Shown here piece by piece: positions 1-7,500 of a stretch of DNA of 27,653 bases (its first letter is position 1; each line of letters begins with the position of its first letter). Position numbers and translations under genes: made by a program. Origin of the DNA: DATIJP01 sp964569185 (GTDB lineage Bacteria > Chlamydiota > Chlamydiia > Chlamydiales > Rhabdochlamydiaceae); the NCBI GenBank assembly GCA_964569185.1, contig CAZMTP010000018.1:1-27653 (forward strand), read 5' to 3'. The notes below the pieces were generated by a model. The model was not told the DNA's origin. It saw only the letters and a program-made list of their open reading frames with translations, and did no database searches.

Positions 1-129
1 TAAGGCTTGATTCAAAGGCTTACCTTCTCGAACATCTTTGCATACTGTAGTAGGTCTTTCTGAAGAATCTGAGCGTGCGCCGCCTAAAAGACCTTCATCA
101 TTTCTTATTGAACCTGTTACTGTTGTCAT
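1..129 (-). CDS. N-terminal fragment of an unrecognised protein (cut by window edge)
   Basis: Reading leftward from an ATG at 129-127, 43 codons stay open to the window edge, so only the N-terminus is visible. A clear ribosome binding site (AGGAG, 139-143) sits 9 nt upstream and supports this start. The visible residues are polar and disordered-looking, with a Gly-Gly, several Ser/Asp/Glu and one Cys at about residue 30. No signal peptide or membrane segment is present in this part. I do not recognise the family. It is divergently oriented to the membrane protein gene at 419, and the two share the AT-rich interval 130-418. Confidence 0.6.
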   Translation of the reverse strand, partial: MTTVTGSIRNDEGLLGGARSDSSERPTTVCKDVREGKPLNQAL

Positions 130-207
130 AAATTTAAACTCCTAATATTAAAGTTAATTATATTATTTAAATACTCTTAACGGTTTATTTTTGTTAAGTT
201 AATTAGA

Positions 208-237
208 ATTATATATCAAATAATGAATTTGATTCAA
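208..237 (-). promoter_or_regulatory. Candidate promoter for the leftward gene at 129
   Basis: On the minus strand TTGAAT (232-237) is followed after 18 nt by TATAAT (208-213). This would give a leader of about 70 nt before the ATG at 129. The interval is very AT-rich, so a chance match to the -10 box is quite possible. Confidence 0.35.
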
Positions 238-371
238 TGTATTATTTGCTTAATTTTAACATTAAATTAACGTAATTTATCTAAGTTATTAATTATTAAT
301 TACTTGTAATATTTAGAATATTTATAGAAAAATAAATAAAAATTATTAATTTAATTAGATTTCTATTATAA

Positions 372-401
372 TTGTTACTTAGCAACCTTAATATATATAA
401 A
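372..401 (+). promoter_or_regulatory. Candidate promoter for the membrane protein gene at 419
   Basis: TTGTTA (372-377), an 18-nt spacer and TATAAA (396-401) precede the ATG at 419. The start site would fall near 408, just in front of the short ribosome binding site AGGA (410-413). Otherwise nothing coding is seen in 130-418, which is AT-rich spacer between divergent genes. Confidence 0.35.
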
Positions 402-418
402 GAATAAATAGGACGTCT

Positions 419-1912
419 ATGACGCAAGTGGTACAATTTCAATCTCTTAGGAGAGATCAGGCGGAGATAAGATCTCAGGCAGCAAATAGCCTTGTAGATC
501 GTATTTATCAGTCTGTTGTATTCCCACGTCCAGATCCCGCCATATCGGGCCATTCTATTAACCATGGCTTTACAGTCGCAGACTGGACCTGGTTTCAACG
601 CTGTTTATCCGATCTGCTTGGTGCTGTACGTACTGTTAATGGAGCGCCTACCCCTACATTAGAAGCTGTTTTTAAGATGATTTCTACGCCAGGGGCCACA
701 GTGGTCTACCAAGCGTTTGGTACGCCTTCGGTGACCTATAGCTGGACGGCCGTGCTTCAGATGATTGAGGACACGAAAAATATCGCCCACGCGGAAAAAA
801 TAGGGGACAGAAAAGGAGCCTTACTTGCTCAGATGACCCGTATCCAAGATGGAACATTGGCGGCTGGCGGTCTTGCTTTTGCAGGGTACCGTTCGACTGC
901 GATTGCAAGCGCGATCGAAAGAACGGCTCCGTCAGGTTTTAATGCACCGACACTTTTGGGTCGGATCACCTACTGCTTTGTCTTCATAGGGATCCTCTTT
1001 TTTACTCTCTACTATCTGATTTCATCAGCCGTTTTGGGCGTTAAAACGGTCCAAGGGGCAAGATTTAAACAGAAACTAGAAAAAGTGGCACAAAACAAGC
1101 AGATGCAGTTTTTGCGCGATCGCTTATCTGTTGATTTCGACAAAATCAAAGCCAGTCCAGCTGAGCTTGAAGAAGAGGTGTTGTCATATGGAGTAGAGGC
1201 ACTGAAAAAAGATTTAGAAACTATCGGCAAAACGAGAACTGATAAGCAGTGTCGTACATTCTTAAGCAAACAACTTCAGCAACTACCTTCTAAGCAGATC
1301 CAAGCGATCGGTCTTTTGATTAAGCAGCGAAAATTGGAGCTGAAAAAAGAGACTAAACTGGCGCGCTTAACAAGCAAAGAGTGTGTCGAGTTGATTAAAA
1401 AGAATTCACCAGACGCTGTAAACGCTGTGAAAAAAGCGTTAGAAGCCAACCGCGCCTCCAATTTGACAGGCATAGGATTATGTATGACGGGTGCTATTTT
1501 TATGGCATTGGGACTTGTTTTTGCAACAGGTGTTGGTGCCATTATCTGCGCTGTGATGATGGTCCTTGTGTGCGCAAGCATGATCAAGATAGATAGCGAT
1601 GCGCTTAAAGAGAGTTTAACCTCTGATGAAGCTCCTAGAAAACTGGATAAGACTCTAGTGAAAATTTCTATGGCGCTTTGCATCGCCTCGATCGCTACTG
1701 TTATCGGTCTTGTGGTTGCAGGATTGATCGTGGCTTCGCCCTATGTTGTGATCATGTCTGCCCTCTTGTCGCTCATCTGGTTGCTCTATAACATTAAAAC
1801 GTTGCGCGTGATCCAAGAGAAAGAGAGACGTTTTAAGGCAGAGCATCCTACACTAGAAGCCTTTAATGAAAAAAAAATAGAGCAGCTACGCAGTCAGCTA
1901 GCAATCCTTTAA
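419..1912 (+). CDS. Multi-pass membrane protein, possible inclusion-membrane-like protein
   Basis: This is a 497-residue protein of unknown function. The N-terminal ~180 residues are soluble-looking. A first hydrophobic segment lies at about 181-208, followed by a long Lys/Glu-rich, probably helical or coiled-coil stretch (about 210-345). Two hydrophobic blocks follow at about 349-391 and 414-460, each long enough for a helical hairpin, and then a short charged tail. There is no cleavable signal peptide. Paired hydrophobic lobes with cytosol-facing charged regions are the general look of chlamydial inclusion-membrane proteins, but no sequence signature proves that assignment. The start is supported by AGGA at 410-413. 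The next gene begins 16 nt downstream, has a similar layout and is probably a paralogue. Function is unassigned. Confidence 0.8.
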   Translation: MTQVVQFQSLRRDQAEIRSQAANSLVDRIYQSVVFPRPDPAISGHSINHGFTVADWTWFQRCLSDLLGAVRTVNGAPTPTLEAVFKMISTPGATVVYQAFGTPSVTYSWTAVLQMIEDTKNIAHAEKIGDRKGALLAQMTRIQDGTLAAGGLAFAGYRSTAIASAIERTAPSGFNAPTLLGRITYCFVFIGILFFTLYYLISSAVLGVKTVQGARFKQKLEKVAQNKQMQFLRDRLSVDFDKIKASPAELEEEVLSYGVEALKKDLETIGKTRTDKQCRTFLSKQLQQLPSKQIQAIGLLIKQRKLELKKETKLARLTSKECVELIKKNSPDAVNAVKKALEANRASNLTGIGLCMTGAIFMALGLVFATGVGAIICAVMMVLVCASMIKIDSDALKESLTSDEAPRKLDKTLVKISMALCIASIATVIGLVVAGLIVASPYVVIMSALLSLIWLLYNIKTLRVIQEKERRFKAEHPTLEAFNEKKIEQLRSQLAIL

Positions 1913-1928
1913 ATTAGAGGTGCGATAA

Positions 1929-2975
1929 ATGCTTCTTTTAGATGTGAGACAGCGTCGCCGAGAAGATCAAGCGCCTCCTTCAGCGCCCGTTCCTATTTTG
2001 GGTGCAAAAGTGCGAGGGATCACTGCGGTCACTTCCGATCTTACAGGTGAGGTCTATGGCGGCTTTTCACTCACAGAAGCTCTACAGGTACATTATAAAG
2101 CACCAGGGCTTCAGATTTTGAATTGGCCCTCGCGTTTCTTTTCGTTGGGAACAGGGGCCACATCGGCTGTCGAAGGCTATCGAAAAGCAGAGTGGAGTCA
2201 AAAAGTAAAGGATTTGAAAGGCAGAGCTCTAGGCTGGCTCCAATGTGGACGCGGAGTATTGAACAGCTTGGGTTCAGGAGGCTGTTTAATCCCTGCCACC
2301 TGTATCGATTTTGCCCTTTTTTTCACCACCTCAAAGACTGCCCTTTTTGCGGCGACTATTTTAACAGGCACAGGAGAGAGTTTTTTAGCAGCCGCGTCTA
2401 TTCTTTATGGATTTTCTGCTCTGATTTTTATTACTCATGGCCTTTCGTTCCGTAGGCAACTCAGCCAAGCGGGGAGCGAGTGCAAAGCGCTGGAAATATT
2501 GCAAGGGATGCGCGATGAAGACCTTCTTTATGCGATGGGCGCTGCAGGATTGGAAGCAGTAAAAACCGGCTCTTTAGAGCGCGCTAAAGAAGTTTTAGAA
2601 ATCGTTTTTACTGAGAATAGTAAACAGATTCTGATTTCACTACTTTACTTGGCGATCTGCTTATGCGCCACAGGATTGACCATCTTGTCGATTATATTTA
2701 CAGAAGGGCCTGTGCTTTTTGGACTTGCATTTGCAGATACTGCTTTAGGGCTGGTCTGCTTAATCATGGACCTTGTGGCTCTATTTAGTAGCTTTGATGA
2801 AGATCGACCCGGCAAATATGATCGGCTCTGGATGTCCTTTTTATTTGTTTTTTGTTCTTTGATATTTATCGCTTCAGCGCTCCTTTCTCATAGTCTTGTT
2901 CCTCTACTTGTTTCTACTTGTCTGGGAGTTCTTTTGTTCTTAATGCTTCTTGCATACAAAAAAACAGCTAAATAA
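1929..2975 (+). CDS. Multi-pass membrane protein, probable paralogue of the preceding gene
   Basis: This 348-residue protein has a good ribosome binding site (AGAGG, 1916-1920) that lies just after the stop of the upstream gene, so the two are probably co-transcribed. After ~110 soluble residues come hydrophobic segments at about 117-147 and 150-173. A charged helical stretch follows at about 174-230, and then four predicted membrane helices at about 233-257, 262-287, 301-321 and 323-343, ending in a short basic tail. The motif around LLYAMGAAGLEAV (199-211) resembles VLSYGVEAL in the helical linker of its neighbour, and the order of segments matches, suggesting an ancient tandem duplication. 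No enzymatic motif is recognised. An inclusion-membrane or envelope role is a guess from topology only. Confidence 0.8.
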   Translation: MLLLDVRQRRREDQAPPSAPVPILGAKVRGITAVTSDLTGEVYGGFSLTEALQVHYKAPGLQILNWPSRFFSLGTGATSAVEGYRKAEWSQKVKDLKGRALGWLQCGRGVLNSLGSGGCLIPATCIDFALFFTTSKTALFAATILTGTGESFLAAASILYGFSALIFITHGLSFRRQLSQAGSECKALEILQGMRDEDLLYAMGAAGLEAVKTGSLERAKEVLEIVFTENSKQILISLLYLAICLCATGLTILSIIFTEGPVLFGLAFADTALGLVCLIMDLVALFSSFDEDRPGKYDRLWMSFLFVFCSLIFIASALLSHSLVPLLVSTCLGVLLFLMLLAYKKTAK

Positions 2976-3068
2976 TCCTACATATCCTGTCGCTTTGCGA
3001 TCCTGCGCATCCTGTTTATTTTTTCCGGAGAACAAGATAAAGAGGGCGATGCGGCAGGATATGCAGGA
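2976..3068. repeat. Intergenic imperfect inverted repeat
   Basis: The arms 2976-2993 (TCCTACATATCCTGTCGC) and 3051-3068 (GCGGCAGGATATGCAGGA) are reverse complements at 16 of 18 positions. Between them the word ATCCTG recurs and the centre contains TCCGGA. The element begins immediately after the stop codon of the upstream gene, so its RNA could act as a transcript-end structure, but it lacks the T-run of a classical intrinsic terminator. It could also be a dispersed intergenic repeat. Confidence 0.6.
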
Positions 3069-3125
3069 TATTGTCTATGAATTATCTTGATATTATTGTA
3101 GGACAAAGCCTATTTCTTATAAGAA

Positions 3126-4001
3126 ATGGAAAGTGTGCTTGCAGACTTTATTTCTTATTTGGGATCGGAAAAGGGGCTCGCTCAAAACACGCTCATAGCC
3201 TACCAAAGAGACATTCGTCTTTTCTGGAAAATTGTACAAAACAACAGCCTTGCAGCAATTACTAGCGTCCAAGAACAGGACCTGCTTTTTTTTCTCTCTG
3301 CTCTAAAAGAAAAGCAGTATGCTTCTAGCTCTATCTACCGCATTTTGATGGCGCTAAAGGTGTTTTTTCGATTTCTAAAACGGGAAAAACTGCTCCCACA
3401 AGAAGCCGCTTTCTATTGGGATACGCCTAAATTATGGCAGCTAGTGCCTGAAATTTTGACGCAAAATGAGATGGATAAATTGCTTTCGATGCCTCAGGCA
3501 GAAGATTTTGTAGGGGCGCGCGATAAAGCGATTTTAGAGGTGCTTTACGCCTCGGGTTTACGAGTATCAGAACTTTGCAGCCTTTGCATCAAAGATGTGG
3601 AAGAAGAATTTGTGCATGTGAAAGGGAAGGGCGGGAAAACTAGGATTGTGCCGATCGCGCGTAAAGCAGTCCAGGCCATTGACCATTATCTTCTCCATTT
3701 CAGGAAGCAAGCTGGAGAACAAGAGGAAGCGCTTTTTGTAACCACTAAAGGCAAGCGGATCGATCGGATGACCGTTTGGAATCGTGTGAAGTTCTATGCA
3801 AAAAAAGCAGAACTTTCAAAGAAAGTATCGCCACATACCTTTCGGCACAGCTTTGCTACCCATCTTCTTGAAAATGGGGCAGACTTAAGAATCATCCAAG
3901 AATTATTGGGGCATAGCAACATCGGTACAACCGACCGCTATACCCAGATCTCACAGAAACATCTCATCCAATCGTTTGAGACCTTTCACCCTAGGCCTTA
4001 A
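3126..4001 (+). CDS. xerD: Tyrosine recombinase XerC/XerD (XerD-like)
   Basis: This 291-residue site-specific recombinase would resolve chromosome dimers at dif together with its partner Xer protein during division. The N-terminal SAM-like DNA-binding domain (about 1-90) precedes the catalytic domain (about 110-291). All active-site residues are visible: R146, K168 (in GKGGK), H237 and R240 (HTFRH), H263 (LLGHSN) and the nucleophile Y272. The length and the C-terminal ending in HPRP match the family. The phrase ENGADLR and the terminal HPR motif look more like XerD than XerC, but the split is not certain from one sequence. The ATG at 3126 has no clear ribosome binding site, though it gives the usual family N-terminus. 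The gene ends 6 nt from the convergent gatB stop. Confidence 0.9.
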   Translation: MESVLADFISYLGSEKGLAQNTLIAYQRDIRLFWKIVQNNSLAAITSVQEQDLLFFLSALKEKQYASSSIYRILMALKVFFRFLKREKLLPQEAAFYWDTPKLWQLVPEILTQNEMDKLLSMPQAEDFVGARDKAILEVLYASGLRVSELCSLCIKDVEEEFVHVKGKGGKTRIVPIARKAVQAIDHYLLHFRKQAGEQEEALFVTTKGKRIDRMTVWNRVKFYAKKAELSKKVSPHTFRHSFATHLLENGADLRIIQELLGHSNIGTTDRYTQISQKHLIQSFETFHPRP

Positions 4002-4007
4002 CAACAG

Positions 4008-5465
4008 CTACTCTTGGAGCTTCTGATTTAAGAGCGCATTGACCACCTCCGGAGAAGCTTTGCCTTGAGTCAATTTCATCACTTGACCGACCAGGAAGCC
4101 AAAAGCTCTTGTCTTGCCTGCTTTGAAATCGGCAATGGACTGGGTATTTTCCCTTAAGACCTGGTCCACAAAAGGTTCAATCGCTTTGCGATCATGGACC
4201 GGCTGAAAGTCGGGGTTTTCTCTTACAATGAGTTCGCTATCTTTTCCAGGATGGAGAACCATCTCATCGGCGACCAATTTGGCAATTTTGCCAGTGATTG
4301 CGCCAGATTCGATCATTTTCACTAGATGGGCTACATAGCGGCTTTTCAGTCCTGACTCTTTAAGTGTTTTTCCTAGCTCTTTGAGACGTCCTGCGAATTC
4401 TACAATGAGCCAATTGCACAGCGGAACAGGGGAGCGGCACACTTCTAGCGCCTCTTCAAAGAAGTCGGAAAGATATTTGTCGTTTACTAAAATCGCCGCA
4501 GCGTCGGCAGGCAGTTTGTGTTCTGAAAGATAGCGCAGATATCTTTGATGGGGAAGTTCTGGGAGAGAGAGGCGCACCTCTTCTAAATACGCTTCTGTAA
4601 GGATCAGTGGTACTAGATCCGGCTCTGGAAAATAGCGGTAATCTTTGGCCTCTTCCTTTTCCCGCATCAGTATAGTCTCTTTTTTCTCTGGATCAAAGCG
4701 ATAGGTTCCCGCAGCCACTGCCACTTTGTGATTTTCATGGGGGAACATCGTATAGGCGCGCACCTGTCTTAAAAATTCGGCTTCTAACGCCAGCTCCATG
4801 TAATGGAAGGAGTTTAAGTTTTTAATCTCGATTTTAGGCCGCAAGATTTTTTCTGTTTTTAGGCGCACAGAGATATTCACATCGATTCGCAGGCTGCCTT
4901 CTTCCATATTGCAATCCGAAGCGTCCAGGTATTCCATGATCGATTTAATGGACATGGCATAAGCAGTCGCCTCTTTGGGAGAAAAGATGCAGGGTTCCGA
5001 TACAATTTCAATGAGGGGAACGCCGGCGCGGTTATAATCGATGGCAGCAAAACCGGTAAAATGTTTGAGCATGCCTGTATCGTCTTCAATATGGGCGCGA
5101 TTGAGGGAAAAATGTCTGGTATGACCGCCCACATCACAAGTGATTGTGCCGCCTTGGATGAGCGGTTCATAGAACTGAGTGATTTGAAAATTGCGGGGGC
5201 TATCAGGATAAAAATAGGATTTGCGATCAAAACTAGAGATACGCCGGATAGTGGCTTTTGCGGCGAGTCCAAATTGAACTGCTTTGCGCACCACTTCTTT
5301 ATTCAATACAGGCAGTGATCCAGGCTGGCCGGTATCGGTCTCTGAAATATTGGTATTGGGCTCATCGCCAAAACGATTAGGCGCGCGACTAAAAAGTTTA
5401 GATTTCGTATTGAGTTGCACATGGATCTCAAGACCAATCACAGGTTCCCAAAGTTCAAAATTCAT
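4008..5465 (-). CDS. gatB: Aspartyl/glutamyl-tRNA amidotransferase subunit B
   Basis: GatB is the kinase/transferase subunit of GatCAB. It phosphorylates the side chain of Glu-tRNA(Gln) or Asp-tRNA(Asn) and couples it to ammonia delivered from GatA. The 485 residues are normal length. The N-terminal signature (VIGLEIHVQL, residues 9-18) and the FDRKSYFYPDSPRNFQITQF block (about 84-103) are present, and the C-terminal third is the helical plus YqeY-like tail domain that contacts tRNA. The start codon overlaps the stop of gatA by 4 nt (ATGA, 5462-5465), indicating translational coupling and a fixed subunit ratio. The gene is last in the leftward gatC-gatA-gatB operon and faces xerD tail to tail. 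Confidence 0.96.
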   Translation of the reverse strand: MNFELWEPVIGLEIHVQLNTKSKLFSRAPNRFGDEPNTNISETDTGQPGSLPVLNKEVVRKAVQFGLAAKATIRRISSFDRKSYFYPDSPRNFQITQFYEPLIQGGTITCDVGGHTRHFSLNRAHIEDDTGMLKHFTGFAAIDYNRAGVPLIEIVSEPCIFSPKEATAYAMSIKSIMEYLDASDCNMEEGSLRIDVNISVRLKTEKILRPKIEIKNLNSFHYMELALEAEFLRQVRAYTMFPHENHKVAVAAGTYRFDPEKKETILMREKEEAKDYRYFPEPDLVPLILTEAYLEEVRLSLPELPHQRYLRYLSEHKLPADAAAILVNDKYLSDFFEEALEVCRSPVPLCNWLIVEFAGRLKELGKTLKESGLKSRYVAHLVKMIESGAITGKIAKLVADEMVLHPGKDSELIVRENPDFQPVHDRKAIEPFVDQVLRENTQSIADFKAGKTRAFGFLVGQVMKLTQGKASPEVVNALLNQKLQE

Positions 5466-6928
5466 ACGATTTCCTTATCAAATTGCTTTGGGATGAACCG
5501 ATGGTAGGGAGTGGCCTGCTCAAAAGCGTATGCAAAGCGGAGCACGTCGGCATCATGCAACTGGGCGCCGAGTAATTGGAGCCCAAAAGGTTTATTTTCT
5601 CGATCAAAACCGCAAGGAATCGAAAGGCCAGGAATTCCTGCGAGATTGGCACCCACAGTGTAGAGGTCTTGCAAATACTCTTTTAAAGGGTCTTGGCAGC
5701 TGCCTAGAGGGAAAGCGGTTGTGGGTGTGCAGGGGAGTGCAATGATACTGCAGCTTCCAAAAGCTTTGCGGAACTGCTCGATAATCAGTGTGCGCACTTT
5801 TTGCGCTTTTTTGTAATAGGCGTCTTGGTAGCCAGAGGAAAGCACAAAAGTGCCTAACAAAATCCGGCTTTTCACCTCTTCTCCAAACCCTTCTTGTCTA
5901 GAAAAATTGTACACTTCTTCTATGGTTTTTGCTTTTGTGGACCGTTTTCCTTTAGCAATCCCATCAAAGCGGGCCAAATTGGTGGACGCTTCTGCTGTAG
6001 CTAAAATGTAATAGACCGCAATGGAATATTGTAAAATATCAAGATCGACTTCGACCACTTTTGCTCCTAGCTGCTTGAAACGCTCTAAGGCTTCATGGAA
6101 ATTGAGTTTGGTGGCTTCAGGCAACCCTTCTAAAAAGCTAAAAGGGACACCAATGGTTTCTCCTTTGATAGGCCGCTGCATCATATCAAGGTAAGAGACC
6201 TGCGGCGTGTTGTAACTTGTGGAATCCAAAGGGTCATGTTTGGCAATTACGTCCATCACAAGTGCAGCATCATGAACAGTGGTTGCAAAAGGACCGATCT
6301 GGTCCAAGGAAGAGGCAAAGGCCACAAGCCCAAAGCGCGACACTTTTCCATAAGTTGGTTTTAATCCTACAATGCCTGAAAAGGCAGCCGGTTGGCGGAT
6401 GGATCCTCCCGTATCTGTGCCTAATGCTAGAGGACAGAGGCGCGCACTCACTGCAGCCGCAGGGCCGCTTGAAGAACCTCCTGGAGAACAATCGAGATTC
6501 CAAGGATTTTTAGTCGGATAAAAAGCGGAATGTTCTCCAGAAGAGCCCATGGCAAACTCGTCCATGTTATTTTTGCCGATCAAAATCGCATCTTCTTCTT
6601 CAAGGAGTTTTACAGCGGTGGCATCAAAAAGGGCGCGGTAATGAGATAAAAATTGAGAGGCGCAGGTGGTGATTTCGCCATTGATATGAATGATATCTTT
6701 GATCCCTACAGGGACCCCAGCCAATTTTCCTAGAGGCTGATTCTTTTTTCTCTTCTGGTCTAACTGTCTTGCTTTTTCTAAGGCGCGCTCTTTCAACACA
6801 GAAAGAAAAGAACCCAATTTAGAATCAAAATGTTCAATTCTTTTTAGGAAAGTTTCTGTGATTTTCTCTGCTGAGAGCTCTCCCTTTTTAAAATGCTGGA
6901 CTAGTTCGTGGGCTGGCAGTCGATACAT
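5462..6928 (-). CDS. gatA: Glutamyl-tRNA(Gln) amidotransferase subunit A
   Basis: GatA is the glutaminase/amidase subunit that releases ammonia from Gln or Asn for use by GatB. The 488-residue protein belongs to the amidase-signature family and keeps the Ser-cisSer-Lys triad: K77 (VGIKD), S152 in the GGSSSG loop and the nucleophile S176 in DTGGSIRQP. Spacing between the three residues matches that of characterised GatA enzymes. It starts 8 nt after the gatC stop and overlaps gatB by 4 nt. No obvious ribosome binding site precedes the ATG, so translation probably depends on coupling to gatC. Confidence 0.96.
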   Translation of the reverse strand: MYRLPAHELVQHFKKGELSAEKITETFLKRIEHFDSKLGSFLSVLKERALEKARQLDQKRKKNQPLGKLAGVPVGIKDIIHINGEITTCASQFLSHYRALFDATAVKLLEEEDAILIGKNNMDEFAMGSSGEHSAFYPTKNPWNLDCSPGGSSSGPAAAVSARLCPLALGTDTGGSIRQPAAFSGIVGLKPTYGKVSRFGLVAFASSLDQIGPFATTVHDAALVMDVIAKHDPLDSTSYNTPQVSYLDMMQRPIKGETIGVPFSFLEGLPEATKLNFHEALERFKQLGAKVVEVDLDILQYSIAVYYILATAEASTNLARFDGIAKGKRSTKAKTIEEVYNFSRQEGFGEEVKSRILLGTFVLSSGYQDAYYKKAQKVRTLIIEQFRKAFGSCSIIALPCTPTTAFPLGSCQDPLKEYLQDLYTVGANLAGIPGLSIPCGFDRENKPFGLQLLGAQLHDADVLRFAYAFEQATPYHRFIPKQFDKEIV

Positions 6929-6936
6929 AATAGTGT

Positions 6937-7233
6937 CTAGAATTTAATAATGGGCGGTACACGCACCATTCCACCGACGTGGGAGCTGCTATTTTCCAAT
7001 AACTTCTCTCTAGAAAGGGTATCTCCAACGACATCGTCGCGCCACCCATTTTTGGCCGTCTCTAAAACGCGCGAACAGGGGAGAATATTCTCTGTATCTA
7101 GCTTATCCAACTGTTCGATATAAGCTAGGATTTGAGACAAGTTTTTGGAAAGCCGCTCTTTTTCTTCTTTTGAGCATTCGATCCGGCAAAGTTTTGCCAA
7201 ATGATCAATCTGCTCATGATTCATTTCATTCAT
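6937..7233 (-). CDS. gatC: Aspartyl/glutamyl-tRNA amidotransferase subunit C
   Basis: GatC is the small belt-like subunit that wraps round and stabilises the GatA-GatB interface. From the ATG at 7233-7231 the protein has 98 residues, the usual family length, with the expected N-terminal helical start (HEQIDHLAKL) and a C-terminal segment (SREKLLENSSSHVGGMVRVP) that typifies GatC. An in-frame TTG at 7242 would add three residues but lies inside the -10 box. A second ATG lies 9 nt downstream (7224-7222). No Shine-Dalgarno sequence is seen before either ATG, while a near-consensus promoter ends 8 nt upstream, so the message may be leaderless. It is first in the gatCAB operon. Confidence 0.9.
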   Translation of the reverse strand: MNEMNHEQIDHLAKLCRIECSKEEKERLSKNLSQILAYIEQLDKLDTENILPCSRVLETAKNGWRDDVVGDTLSREKLLENSSSHVGGMVRVPPIIKF

Positions 7234-7241
7234 AGTGAACA

Positions 7242-7270
7242 ATTATAACTTTCTAAAAAGTTGGTGACAA
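7242..7270 (-). promoter_or_regulatory. Near-consensus promoter for the gatCAB operon
   Basis: On the minus strand TTGTCA (7265-7270), a 17-nt spacer and a perfect TATAAT (7242-7247) form a major-sigma-factor promoter. The -10 box ends 8 nt before the gatC ATG, so transcription should start within one or two bases of the start codon. Confidence 0.8.
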
Positions 7271-7304
7271 GGGCAAAATAATTTGTTAAATATTAAGTAA
7301 AAAG

Positions 7305-7482
7305 GGTAGTCCGCAACATGTAAGGCTAGAAGCATGCGAAGCACAGGTTAGTCAGATGCAAGGAGCCGCTGACAGCGGTTCACGCGAAGCAGGCAACCCC
7401 GCAGTGGGTTGTCGATGCAGCGCGACGCAGCAGATGGCTAGCCTCTGCAAGCAGGATTCAGCATTACATGTTAAGGACTACC
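7305..7482. repeat. Large imperfect palindrome with nested hairpins, upstream of the DUF378 gene
   Basis: Outer arms 7305-7323 (GGTAGTCCGCAACATGTAA) and 7464-7482 (TTACATGTTAAGGACTACC) are complementary at 17 of 19 positions, and weaker complementarity continues inward. Internal stems include CCGC/GCGG within 7364-7380 and CAACCC/GGGTTG (7394-7399 with 7406-7411). GCGAAGC occurs twice as a direct repeat. The region is richer in G+C than the flanking spacer and ends 7 nt before the ribosome binding site of the next gene. It may be a structured leader, a small RNA or a dispersed palindromic repeat; the sequence alone cannot say which. A short open frame through it is not convincing. Confidence 0.65.
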
Positions 7483-7500
7483 TAAAAAAGGAGAAAAGTC

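Noticed and set aside
3071..3265. 64-codon frame overlapping the start of xerD
   Set aside because: It runs in a different frame through conserved recombinase sequence and encodes no recognisable pattern.
5061..5318. Plus-strand frames inside gatB and gatA
   Set aside because: They are antisense to conserved coding sequence and have no ribosome binding sites or recognisable motifs.
7231..7242. Extended TTG start for gatC at 7242
   Set aside because: The codon is part of the -10 box, so it would not be within the transcript if that promoter is used.
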